The translations under genes and the position numbers were made by a program. 64,000 bases of DNA, from the NCBI RefSeq assembly GCF_047675955.1, contig NC_132904.1, forward strand, positions 59,701,435-59,765,434. The letters are read 5' to 3'. Source of the DNA: Chlorocebus sabaeus. Its lineage: Eukaryota; Chordata; Mammalia; Primates; Cercopithecidae. Position 1 is the first letter of the stretch; each line of letters opens with the position of its first letter. The notes beneath the pieces were generated by a model. That model was given only the letters and a program-made list of their open reading frames with translations. It did no database searches and was not told where the DNA came from. Shown in pieces: positions 37,160-47,644 of this stretch.

Positions 37160-38200
37160 GCTAAGTCTGTTCTTGTGGAATTGGCAAAGGGATATTTGGA
37201 AGCCCATAGAGGGCTTTGGTGAAAAAGGAAATATCTTCCGTTCAAAGCTGGAAAGAAGCTTTCTGAGAAACTGCTTTGTGTTCTGTTAATTCATCTCACA
37301 GAGTTACATCATTCCCTTAAAGAAGACTTTCGCTAAGGCTGTTCTTGTGGAATTGGCAAAGTGATATTTGGAAGCCCATAGAGGGCTATGGTGAAAAAGG
37401 AAATATCTTCCGTTCAAAACTGGAAAGAAGCTTTCTGAGAAACTGCTCTGTGTTCTGTTAATTCATCTCACAGAGTTACATCTTTCCCTTTAAGAAGCCT
37501 TTCGCTAAGGCTGTTCTTGTGGAATAGGCAAAGTGATATTTGGAAGCCCATAGAGGTCTATGGTGAAAAAGGAAATATCTTCCTTTCAAAACTGGAAAGA
37601 AGCTTTCTGAGAAACTGCTCTGTGTTCTGTTAATTCATCTCACACAGTTACATCTTTCCCTTCAAGAAGACTTTCGCTAAGGCTGTTCTTGTGGAATTGG
37701 CAAAGGGATATTTGGAAGCCCATAGTGGGCAATGAAAGGAAATATCTTCCGTTCAAACCTGGAAAGAAGCTTTCTGAGAAACTGCTCTGTGTTCTGTTAA
37801 TTCATCTCACAGAGTTACATGTTTCCCTTCAAGAAGCCTATTGCTAAGGCTGTTCTTGTGGAATTGGCAAAGTGATATTTGGAAGCCCATAGAGGGCTAT
37901 GGTGAAAAAGGAAATATCTTCCGTTCGAAACTGGAAAGAAGCTTTCTGAGAAACTTCTCTGTGTTCTGTTAATTCATCTCACATAGTCACATCTTTTCCT
38001 TCATGAAGTCTTTCTCTAAGGCTGTTCTTGTGGAATTGACAAGGTGATATTTGGAAGCCCATAGTGGGCTATGGTGAAAAAGGAAATATCTTCCGTTTAA
38101 AACTGGAAAGAAGCTTTCTGAGAAACTGCTCTGTGTTCTGTTAATTCATCTCACAGAGTTACATCTTTCCCTTCAAGAAGCCTTTCGCTAAGTCTGTTCT
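37160..38200 (+). repeat. Triplicated multi-monomer block, copy 3
   Basis: Copy 3 of the block, with the same monomer order. It lacks the GATATTTAGAAG / GGGCTACTGTG monomer found in the other two. The GGGCAATGAAAGG monomer is at 37728. It matches copy 1 in some positions and copy 2 in others, as expected after repeated exchange. Confidence 0.83.
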
Positions 38201-39127
38201 TGTGGAATTGGCAAAGTGATATTTGCAAGCCCATAGAGGGCTATGGTGAAAAAGGAAATATCTTCCGTTCAAAACTGGAAAGAAGCATTCTGAGAAACTG
38301 CTCTGTGTTCTGTTAATTCGTCTCACAGAGTCACATCTTTCCCTTCAAGAAGCCTTTCGCTAAGGCTGTTCTTGTGGAATTGACAAAGTGATATTTGGAA
38401 ACCCTTAGAGGGCTATGGTGAAAAAGGGAGTATCTTCCGTTCAAAACTGGAAAGAAGCTTTCTGAGAAACTGCTCTGTGTTCTGTTAATTCATCTCACAA
38501 TGTTACATCTTTCCCTTCAAGAAGCCTTTCGCTAAGGCTGTTCTTGTGGAATTGGCAAAGTGATATTTGGAAGCCCCTAGAGGGCTATGGTGAAAAAGGA
38601 AATATCTTCCGTTCAAAACTGGAAAGAAGCTTTCTGAGAAACTGCTCTGTGTTCTGTTAATTCATCTCACAGAGTTACATGTTTCCTTTCAAGAAGCCTA
38701 TTGCTAAGGCTGTTCTTGTGGAATTGGCAAAGTGATATTTGCAAGCCCATAGAGGGCTATGGTGAAAAAGGAAATATCTTCCGTTCGAAACTGGAAAGAA
38801 GCTTTCTGAGAAACTTCTCTGTGTTCTGTTAATTCATCTCACATAGTCACATCTTTTCCTTCAAGAAGCCTTTCGCTAAGGCTGTTCTTGTGGAATTGAC
38901 AAAGTGATATTTGAAGCCCTTAGAGGGCTATGGTGAAAAAGGAAGTATCTTCCTTTCAAAACTGGAAAGAAGCTTTCTGAGAAACTGCTCTGTGTTCTGT
39001 TAATTCATCTCACAAAGTTACAACTTTCCCTTCAAGAAGCCTTTCGCTAAGGCTGTTCTTGTGGAATTGGCAAAGGGATATTTGGAAGCCCATAGAGGGC
39101 TATGGTGCAAAAGGAAATCTCTTCCGT

Positions 39128-41744
39128 TCAAAACTGGAAAGAAGCTTTGTTCTTTTGACTTAGGATTGTCTTGGAGATGCGGGCTCTTTTTTGGTTCCAT
39201 ATGAACTTTAAAGCAGTTTTTTCCAATTCTGTGAAGAAGCTCATTGGTAGCTTGATGGGGATGGCATTGAATCTATAAATTACCTTGGGCAGTATGGCCA
39301 TTTTCACGATATTGATTCTTCCTATCCTTGAGCATGGTATGTTCTTCCATTTGTTTGTGTCCTCTTTGATTTCACTGAGCAGTGGTTTGTAGTTCTCCTT
39401 GAAGAGGTCCTTTACATCCCTTGTAAGTTGGATTCCTAGGTATTTTATTCTCTTTGAAGCAATTGTGAATGGAAGTTCATTCCTGATTTGGCTCTCTGTT
39501 TGACTGTCACTGGTGTATAAGAATGCTTGTGATTTTTGCACATTAATTTTGTATCCTGAGACTTTGCTGAAGTTGCTGATCAGCTTAAGGAGATTTTGGG
39601 CTGAGACAATGGGGTTTTCTAAATATACAATCATGTCGTCTGCAAACAGGGACAATTTGACTTCTTCTTTTCCTAACTGAATCCCCTTGATTTCTTTCTC
39701 TTGCCTGATTGCCCTAGCCAGAACTTCCAACACTATGTTGAATAGGAGTGGTGAGAGAGGGCATCCCTGTCTTGTGCCAGTTTTCAAAGGGAATTTTTCC
39801 AGTTTTTGCCCATTCAGTATGATATTGGCTGTGGGTTTGTCATAAATAGCTCTTATGATTTTGAGGTACGTTCCATCAATACCGAATTTATTGAGCGTTT
39901 TTAGCATGAAGGGCTGTTGAATTTTGTCAAAAGCCTTTTCTACATCTATTGAGATAATGATGTGGTTCTTGTCTTTGGTTCTGTTTATATGCTGGATTAT
40001 GTTTATTGATTTGCGAATGTTGAACCAGCCTTGCATCCCAGGGATGAAGCCCACTTGATCATGGTGGATAAGCTTTTTGATGTGCTGCTGAATCCGGTTT
40101 GCCAGTATTTTATTGAGGATTTTTGCATCGATGTTCATCAGGGATATTGGTCTAAAATTCTCTTTTTTTTGTTGTGTCTCTGCCAGGCTTTGGTATCAGG
40201 ATTTTGTTGGCCTCATAAAATGAGTTAGGGAGGATTCCCTCTTTTTCTATTGATTGGAATAGTTTCAGAAGGAATGGTACCAGCTCCTCCTTGTACCTCT
40301 GGTAGAATTCAGCTGTGAATCCATCTGGTCCTGGACTTTTTTTGGTTGGTAGGCTATTAATTATTGCCTCAATTTCAGAGCCTACTATTGGTCTATTCAG
40401 GGATTCAACTTCTTCCTGGTTTAGTCTTGGAAGAGTGTAAGTGTCCAGGAAATTATCCATTTCTTCTAGATTTTCCAGTTTATTTGCGTAGAGGTGTTTA
40501 TAGTATTCTCTGATGGTAGTTTGTATTTCTGTGGGGTCGGTGGTGATATCCCCTTTATCATTTTTAATTGCGTCGATTTGATTCTTCTCTCTTTTCTTCT
40601 TTATTAGTCTTGCTAGTGGTCTGTCAATTTTGTTGATCTTTTCAAAAAACCAACTCCTGGATTCATTGATTTTTTGGAGGGTTTTTTGTGTCTCTATCTC
40701 CTTCAGTTCTGCTCTGATCTTAGTTATTTCTTGCCTTCTGCTAGCTTTCGAATGTGTTTGCTCTTGCTTCTCTAGTTCTTTTAATTGCGATGTTAGAGTG
40801 TCAATTTTAGATCTTTCCTGCTTTCTCTTGTGGGCATTTAGTGCTATAAATTTCCCTCTACACACTGCTTTAAATGTGTCCCAGAGATTCTGGTATGTTG
40901 TATCTTTGTTCTCATTGGTTTCAAAGAACATCTTTATTTCTGCCTTCATTTCGTTATGTACCCAGTAGTCATTCAGGAGCAGGTTGTTCAGTTTCCATGT
41001 AGTTGAGCGGTTTTGATTGAGTTTCTTAGTCCTGAGTTCTAATTTGATTGCACTGTGGTCTGAGAGACAGTTTGTTATAATTTCTGTTCTTGTACATTTG
41101 CTGAGGAGTGCTTTACTTCCAATTACGTGGTCAATTTTGGAGTAAGTACGATGTGGTGTTGAGAAGAATGTATATTCTGTTGATTTGGGGTGGAGAGTTC
41201 TATAGATGTCTATTAGGTCTGCTTGCTGCAGAGATGAGTTCAATTCCTGGATATCCTTGTTAACTTTCTGTCTCGTTGATCTGTCTAATGTTGACAGTGG
41301 AGTGTTGAAGTCTCCCATTATTATTGTATGGGAGTCTAAGTCTCTTTGTAAGTCTCTAAGGACTTGCTTTATGAATCTGGGTGCTCCTGTATTGGGTTCA
41401 TATATATTTAGGATAGTTAGCTCTTCCTGTTGAATTGATCCCTTTACCAATATGTAATGACCTTCTTTGTCTCTTTTGATCTTTGATGGTTTAAAGTCTG
41501 TTTTATCAGAGACTAGTATTGCAACCCCCGCTTTTTTGTGTTCTCCATTTGCTTGGTAAATCTTCCTCCATCCCTTAATTTTGAGCCTATGTATGTCTCT
41601 GCGTGTGAGATGGGTCTCCTGAATACAGCAGACTGATGGATCTTGACTCTTTATCCAGTTTGCCAGTCTGTGTCTTTTAATTGGAGCATTTAGTCCATTT
41701 ACATTTAAGGTTAAGATTGTTATGTGTGAACTTGATCCTGCCAT
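39128..41744 (-). pseudogene. L1 ORF2, frameshifted and 3'-truncated (copy A)
   Basis: ORF2p is the L1 endonuclease/reverse transcriptase that nicks target DNA and copies L1 RNA. Translation from Met at 41744 gives the endonuclease domain with N14, E43, D145/N147 (GDFN), D205 and the SDH motif near 228-230 in place. Residue 116, next to Tyr115, is Glu here but Ala in copy B. The RT domain begins (PGPDGF) but an 8-base A run in L1 sense (plus-strand T at 40163-40170) shifts the frame and stops at 40152. The next frame (40138 to 39128) resumes with the IDVEKAFD aspartate and the FADD motif. L1 sequence then ends after about residue 867, and four alpha-satellite codons (SFQF) and a stop follow. 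Not functional. Confidence 0.93.
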
Positions 41745-41807
41745 TATGATATTAACTGGTTATTTTGCTCGTTAGTTGATGCAGTTTCTTCCTAGCCTTG
41801 ATGGTCT

Positions 41808-42824
41808 TTACATTTTGGCATGTTTTTGCAATGGCTGGTACCGGTTGTTCCTTTCCATGTTTAGTGCTTCCTTCAGGGTCTCTTGTAAGGCAGGCCTAGT
41901 GGTGACAAAATCTCTAAGCATTTGCTTATCTGTAAAGGATTTTATTTCTCCTTCACTTATGAAACTTAGTTTGGCTGGATATAAAATTCTGGGTTTAAAA
42001 TTCTTTTCTTTAAGAATGTTGAATATTGGCCCCCACTCTCTTCTGGCTTGAAGAGTTTCTGCCGAGAGATCTGCTGTTAGTCTGATGGGCTTCCCTTTGT
42101 GGGTAACCCGACCTTTCTCTCTGGCTGCCCTTAAGATTTTTTCCTTCATTTCAACTTTGGTGAATCTGGCAATTATGTGTCTTGGAGTTGCTCTTCTCGA
42201 GGAGTATCTTTGTGGCGTTCTCTGTATTTCCTGGATTTGAATGTTGGCCTGCCCTACTAGGTTGGGGAAGTTCTCCTGGATGATATCCTGAAGAGTGCTT
42301 TCCAACTTGGTTCCATTTTCCCCCTCACTTTCAGGCACCCCAATCAGACGTAGATTTGGTCTTTTTACATAATCCCATACTTCTTGCAGGCTTTGTTCAT
42401 TTCTTTTTCTTCTTTTTTCTTTTGGTTTCTCTTCTCGCTTCATTTCATTCATTTGATCCTCCATCGCTGACATTCTTTCTTCCAGTTGATCGAGACGGTT
42501 ACTGAAGCTTGTGCATTTGTCACGTATTTCTCGTGCCATGGTTTTCGTCTCTTTCATTTCGTTTGTGAGCTTCTCTGCATTAATTACTCTAGCCATCAAT
42601 TCTTCCACTTTTTTTTCAAGATTTTTAGTTTCTTTGCGCTGGGTACGTAATTCCTCCTTTAGCTCTGAGAAATTTGATGGACTGAAGCCTTCTTCTCTCA
42701 TCTCGTCGAAGTCATTCTCCGTCCAGCTTTGATCCGTTGCTGGCGATGAGCTGCGCTCCTTTGCCAGGGGAGATGCGCTCTTATTTTTTGAATTTCCAGC
42801 TTTTCTGCCCTGCTTTTTCCCCAT
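41808..42824 (-). CDS. L1 ORF1p, intact reading frame (copy A)
   Basis: A 338-codon open frame, the same length as human L1 ORF1p, the trimeric RNA-binding chaperone of the L1 ribonucleoprotein. Residues ~52-135 have heptad-rich, Glu/Lys-rich coiled-coil character. Residues ~157-252 form the RRM (PNLRLIGVPE at 156-165, RHIIARF at 215-221). The C-terminal domain follows with R261 and Y282, positions known to matter for RNA binding. No stop or frameshift is present. The start is the first Met, preceded by 5'UTR, and the frame ends 63 bp before the ORF2 Met, the usual L1 spacing. Expression is doubtful because the element has lost the outer 5'UTR and its polyadenylation site. The protein reads the same as copy B. 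Confidence 0.93.
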   Translation of the reverse strand: MGKKQGRKAGNSKNKSASPLAKERSSSPATDQSWTENDFDEMREEGFSPSNFSELKEELRTQRKETKNLEKKVEELMARVINAEKLTNEMKETKTMAREIRDKCTSFSNRLDQLEERMSAMEDQMNEMKREEKPKEKRRKRNEQSLQEVWDYVKRPNLRLIGVPESEGENGTKLESTLQDIIQENFPNLVGQANIQIQEIQRTPQRYSSRRATPRHIIARFTKVEMKEKILRAAREKGRVTHKGKPIRLTADLSAETLQARREWGPIFNILKEKNFKPRILYPAKLSFISEGEIKSFTDKQMLRDFVTTRPALQETLKEALNMERNNRYQPLQKHAKM

Positions 42825-43336
42825 CTTTGTGGTTTTATCTGCCTCTGGTCTTTGATGATGGTGATGTACTGATGGGGTTTTGGTGTAGGTGTCCTTCCTG
42901 TTTGATAGCTTTCCTTCTAACAGTCAGGATCCTCAAGTGTAGGTTGTAGCTGTAGGAGATTGCTTGAGGTCCACTCCAGACCCTGTTTGCCTGGGTATCA
43001 GCAGCAGAGGCTGCAGAAGATAGAATATTTCTAAACAGCGAGTGTACCTGTCTGATTCTTGCTTTGGAATCTTCCTCTCAGGGATGTACTCCACCCTGTG
43101 AGGTGTGGTGTGTCAGACTGCCCCTAGTGGGGGATGTCTCCCATTTAGGCTACTCAGGGGTCAGGGTCCCACTTGAGCAGGGAGTCTGTCCCTTCTCAGA
43201 TCTCAACCTCCGTGTTGGGAGATCCACTGCTCTCTTCAAAGCTGTCAGACAGAGTCGTTTGCGTCTGCAGAGCTGCTGCGTTTGTTATTAATTACTGTGC
43301 CCTGTCCCCAGAGGTGGAGTCTACAGAGACAGGCAG
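42825..43336 (-). promoter_or_regulatory. Partial L1 5'UTR (copy A)
   Basis: About 512 bp directly upstream of ORF1 in L1 orientation with recognisable L1 5'UTR sequence. Full primate L1 5'UTRs are roughly 900 bp, so the outer part, where the main Pol II start and YY1 site lie, is missing. The region that hosts antisense promoter activity in human L1 may be partly present, pointing toward the alpha satellite on the right. Several of the copy A/copy B differences fall here (near 42933, 43070 and 43272). Confidence 0.8.
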
Positions 43337-46300
43337 AAGCTTTCTGAGAAACTGCTCTGTGTTCTGTTAATTCATCTCACAGATTTACATCTTTCCCTTC
43401 AAGAAGCCTTTCGCTAAGGTTGTTCTTGCAGAATTAGAAAAGTGATATTTGGAAGCCCATGGAGGGCTAAGGTGAAAAAGGAAATATCTTCCGTTCAAAA
43501 CTGGAAAGAAGCTTTCTGAGAAACTGCTCTGTGTTCTCTTAATTCATCTCACAGAGTTACATCTTTCCCTTCAAGAAGCCTTTCGCTAAGGCTGTTCTTG
43601 TGGAATTGGCAAAGTGATATTTGGAAGCCCATAGAGGGCTACGGTGAAAAAGGAAATATCTTCCGTTCAAAACTGGAAAGAAGCTTTCTGAGAAACTGCT
43701 CTGTGTTCTGTTAATTCATTTCACAGAGTTACATGTTTCCTTTCAAGAAACCTATTGCTAAGGCTGTTCTTGAGGAATTGGCAAAGTGATATTTGCAAGC
43801 CCATAGAGGGCTATGGTGAAAAAGGAAATATCTTCCGTTCGAAACTGGAAAGAAGCTTTCTGAGAAACTTCTCTGTGTTCTGTTAATTCATCTCACACAG
43901 TCACATGTTTTCCTTCAAGAAGCCTTTCGCTAAGGTTATTCTCGTGCAATTGACAAAGTGATATTTGGAAGCCCTTAGAGGGCTATGGTGAAAAAGGGAA
44001 TATTTTCCGTTCAAAACTGGAAAGAAGCTTTCTGAGAAACTGCTCTGTGTTCTGTTAATTAATCTCACAAAGTTACAACTTTCCCTTCAAGAAGCCTTTC
44101 GCTACGGCTGTTCTTATAGTATTGCCAAAGGGATATTTGGAAGCCCATAGATTGCTAAAGTGAAAAAGGAAATCTCTTCCGTTCAAAACAGGAAAGAAGC
44201 TTTCTGAGAAACTGCTCTGTGTTCTGTGAATTCATCTCACAGAGTTACATCTTTCCCTTCAAGAAGCCCATTGCTAAGGCTGTTCTTGTGGAATTGGCAA
44301 AGTGATATTTGCAAGCCCATAGAGGGCTATGGTGTAAAAGGAAATATCTTCCGTTCGAAACTGGAAAGAAGCTTTCTGAGAAACTGCTCTGTTTTCTGTT
44401 AATTCATCTCACAGAGTTACACGTTTCCCTTCAAGAAGCCTTTCGCTAAGGCTGTTCTTGTGGAATTGGCAAAGTGATATTTGGAAGCCCATAGAAGGCT
44501 ACGGTGAAAAAGGAAATATCTTCCGTTGAAAATTGGAAAGAAGCTTTCTGAGAAACTGCTCTGTGTTCTGTTAATTCATCTCACGGACTTACATCTTTCC
44601 CTTCAAGAAGCCTTTCACTAAGGCTGTTCTTGTGGAATTGGCAAAGTGATATTTTAAAACCCATAGAGGGCTACGGTGAAAAAGGAAATATCTTCCGTTC
44701 AAAACTGGAAAGAAGCTTTTTGAGAAACTGCTCTGTGTTCTGTTAATTCATCTCACAGAGTTACATCTTTCCCTTCAAGAAGCCTATTGCTAAGGCTGTT
44801 CTTGTGGAATTGGCAAAGTGATATTTGCAAGCCCATAGAGGGCTATGGGGAAAAAGGAAATATCTTCCGTTCGAAACTGGAAAGAAGCTTTCTGAGAGAC
44901 TGCTCTGTGTTCTGTTAATTCATTTCACAGAGTTACAACTTTCCCTTCAAGAAGCCTTTCGCTAAGGCTGTTCTTGTGGAATTGGCAAAGTGATATTTGG
45001 AAGCCCATAGAGGGCTATGGTGAAAAAGGAAATATCTTCCGTTCAAAACTGGAAAGAAGCTTTCTGAGAAACTGCTCTGTGTTCTGTTAATTCATCTCAC
45101 AGAGTTACATCTTTCCCTTCAAGAAGCCTTTCGCTAAGGCTGTTCTTGTGGAATTGGCAAAGTGATATTTGGAAGCCCATAGAGGGCTATGGTGAAAAAG
45201 GAAATATCTTCCGTTCAAAACTGGAAAGAAGGTTTCTGAGAAACTACTCTGTGTTCTGTTAATTCATCTCACAGATTTACATCTTTCCCTTCAAGAAGCC
45301 TTTCGCTAAGGCTGTTGTTGTGGAATTGGCAAAGTGATATTTGGAAGCCCATAGAGGGATAAGGTGAAAAAGGAAATATCTTCCGTTCAAAACTGGAAAG
45401 AAGCTTTCTGAGAAACTGCTCTGTGTTCTGTTAATTCATCTCACAGAGTTACATCTTTCCCTTCAAGAAGCCTTTCTCTAAGGCTGTTCTTGTGGAATGG
45501 GCAAAGTGATATTTGGAAGCCCATAGAGGGCTTCGGTGAAAAAGGAAATCTCTTCCGTTCGAAACTGGAAAGAAGCTTTCTGAGAAACTGCTCTGTGTTC
45601 TGTTAATTCATCTCACAGAGTTACATCTTTCCTTTCCAGAAGCCTTTCACTAAGGCTGTTCTTGTGGAATTGGCAAAGTGATATTTGGAAGCCCATAGAG
45701 GGCTATAGTGAAAAAGAAAATCTCTTCCGTTTAAAACTGGAAAGAAGCATTCTGAGAAACTGATCTGTGTTCTGTTAATTCGTCTCACAGAGTCACATCT
45801 TTCCCTTCAAGAAGCCTTTCGCTAAGGCTGTTATTGTGGAATTGGCAAAAGGGATATTTGGAAGCCCATAGAGGGTTATGGTGAAAAAGGAAATATCTTC
45901 CTTTCACAACTGGAAAGAAGCTTTCTGACAAACTGCTCTGTGTTCTGTTATTTCATCTCACAGAGTTACATCTTTCCCTCCAAGAAGCCTTTCGCTAAGG
46001 CTGTTCTTGTGGAATTGGCAAAGGTATATTAGGAAGCCTGTAGAAGGCTATGGTTAAAAAAGGAAATATCTTCCGTTCAAAACAGGAAAGAAGCTTTCCG
46101 AGAAACTGTTCCGTGTTCTGTTAATTCATCTCACAGAGTTACATCCTTCCCTTCAAGAAGCCTTTCGCTAAGGCTGTTCTTGTGGAATTGTCAAAGTGAT
46201 ATTTGGAATCCCATAGAGGGCTACGGTGAAAAAGGAAATATCTTCCGTTGAAAAGTGGAAAGAAGCTTTCTGAGAAACTGCTCTGTGTTCTGTTAATTCA

Positions 46301-47644
46301 TCTCACGGACTTACATCTTTCCCTTCAAGAAGCCTTTCGCTAAGGCTGTTCTTGTGGAAATGGCAAAGTGATATTTTAAAACCCATAGAGGGATACGGTG
46401 AAAAAGGAAATATCTTCCGTTCAAAACTGGAAAGAAGCTTTCTGAGAAACTGCTCTGTGTTCTGTTAATTCATCTCAGAGAGTTACATCTTTCCCTTCAA
46501 GAAGCCTTTCGCTAAGGTTGTTCTTGTGGAATTGGCAAAGGGATATTTGGAAGCCCATAGAGGGCTACGGTGAAAAAGGAAATATCTTCCATTCAAAACT
46601 GGAAAGAAGCTTTGTGAGAAACTGCTCTGTCTTCTGTTAATTCATCTCAAAGGGTTACATCTTTCCCTTCAAGAAGCCTTTCACTAAGGCTGTTCTTGTT
46701 GAATTGGCAAAGTGATATTGGGAAGCCCATAGAGGGCTACAGTGAAAAAGGAAATATCTTCCGTTCAAAACTGGAAAGAAGCTTTCTGAGAAACTGCTCT
46801 GTGTTCTGTTAATTCATCTCACAGAGTTACATCTTTTCCTTCAGGAAGCCTTTCGCTAAGGCTGTTCTTGTGGAATTGAGAAAGTGATATTTGGAAGCCC
46901 TTAGAGGGCTACGGTGAAAAAGGAAGTATCTTCCGTTGAAAACTGGAAAGAAGCTCTCTGAGAAACTGCTCTGTGTTCTGTTAATTCATCTCACAGTGTT
47001 ACATCTTTCCCTTCAAGAAGCCTTTCCCTAAGGCTGTTCTTGTGGAATTGGCAAAGTGATATATGGAAGCCCTTAGTGGGCTACGGTGAAAAAGGAAATA
47101 TCTTCCGTTCAAAACTGGAAAGAAGCTTTCTGAGAAACTGCTCTGTGTTCTGTTAATTCATCTCACAGAGTTACATTTTTCCCTTCAAGAAGCCTATTGC
47201 TAAGGCTGTTCTTGTGGAATTGGCAAGGGATATTTGGAAGCCCATAGAGGGCTATGGTGAAAAAGGAAATATCTTCCGTTCAAAACTGGAAAGAAACTTT
47301 CTGAGATACTGCTCTGTGTTCTGATAATTCATCTCACAGAATTACATCTTTCCCTTCAAGGAGCCTTTCGCTAAGGCTGTTCTTGTGGAATTGGCAAAGG
47401 GATATCTGGAAGCCCATAGAGGGCTATGTTGAAAAATTAAATATCTTCCTTTCAAAACTGGTAAGAAGCTTTCTGAGAAACTGCTCTGTGTTCTGTTAAT
47501 TCATCTCACAGAGTTACATTTTTCCCTTCAAGAAGCCTATTTCTAAGGCTGTTCTTGTGGAATTGACAAAGGGATATTTGGAAGCCCTTAGAGGGCTGCG
47601 GTGAAAAAGGAAATATCTTCCGTTCAAAACTGGAAAGAAGCTTT
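43337..47644 (+). repeat. Alpha satellite between the two L1 copies
   Basis: About 25 young-type monomers in unbroken register with the outer arrays. The third to fifth monomers after L1 copy A (about 43690-44190: ACATGTTTCC with CCTATTGC, CACACAGTCACATG, then CACAAAGTTACAAC with GGAAATCTCTTCC) resemble in order the last three monomers before copy A (about 38670-39148). The segment at about 46440-46900 (GTGAGAAACTGC, CTCAAAGGGTTAC, CTTGTTGAATTGG, then TTTTCCTTCAGG) resembles the first monomers after copy B at 51833. These are diverged higher-order relatives, not recent copies. Confidence 0.95.
45531..45547 (+). promoter_or_regulatory. Variant A-box partly resembling a CENP-B box
   Basis: Reads CTTCGGTGAAAAAGGAA, intermediate between the ordinary A-box (CTATGGTG) and the CTTCGTTG form at 32410/36359. 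The upstream GGAATGGGCAAAG variant shows that it belongs to the same monomer lineage. Confidence 0.4.

Larger units (their letters stand above)
28500..39148 (+). repeat. Alpha satellite, young type, with diverged higher-order blocks
   Basis: About 62 monomers of young type with GCTCTGTG, ATTGGCAAAGTGATA or GGGATA, and CGTTCAAAACTGG. Monomers are closer to the African green monkey 172 bp consensus as I remember it than those on the left. Repeated multi-monomer blocks with shared rare variants recur at irregular spacings of 17 to 26 monomers (listed separately), so this is not one clean higher-order repeat. The right end joins L1 within GAAGCTTT at 39148. Confidence 0.96.
39149..43336 (-). mobile_element. 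L1 segment truncated at both ends, copy A
   Basis: A 4188 bp L1 piece on the minus strand. In L1 order it has about 512 bp of 5'UTR (43336 down to 42825), intact ORF1, a 63 bp inter-ORF spacer (41807-41745), and ORF2 cut at about residue 867. There is no ORF2 3' end, 3'UTR or poly(A). The left alpha satellite ends AGAAGCTTT and the right one restarts AGAAGCTTTCTGAG, so the monomer register is kept with a 7-9 bp direct repeat at the ends. The L1 sequence at the 3' cut shares AGCTTT with the target. The 8496-bp-distant copy B has the same ends. The sequence resembles young primate L1; I do not assign a subfamily. Confidence 0.95.

Noticed and set aside
1..39100. Many plus-strand open frames of 60-98 codons with a shared MCSVNSSHRVT...-type protein
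   Set aside because: They recur once per satellite monomer in the same phase. 172 is not a multiple of three, so the frame closes after one or two units. They are readings of alpha satellite, not a gene family.
40031..43370. Plus-strand open frames inside L1 copy A (for example 40031, 40630, 41206, 41776, 42511, 42737, 43064) and their equivalents in copy B
   Set aside because: They lie antisense to ORF1, ORF2 or the 5'UTR, are duplicated with the L1, and have no recognisable domain.
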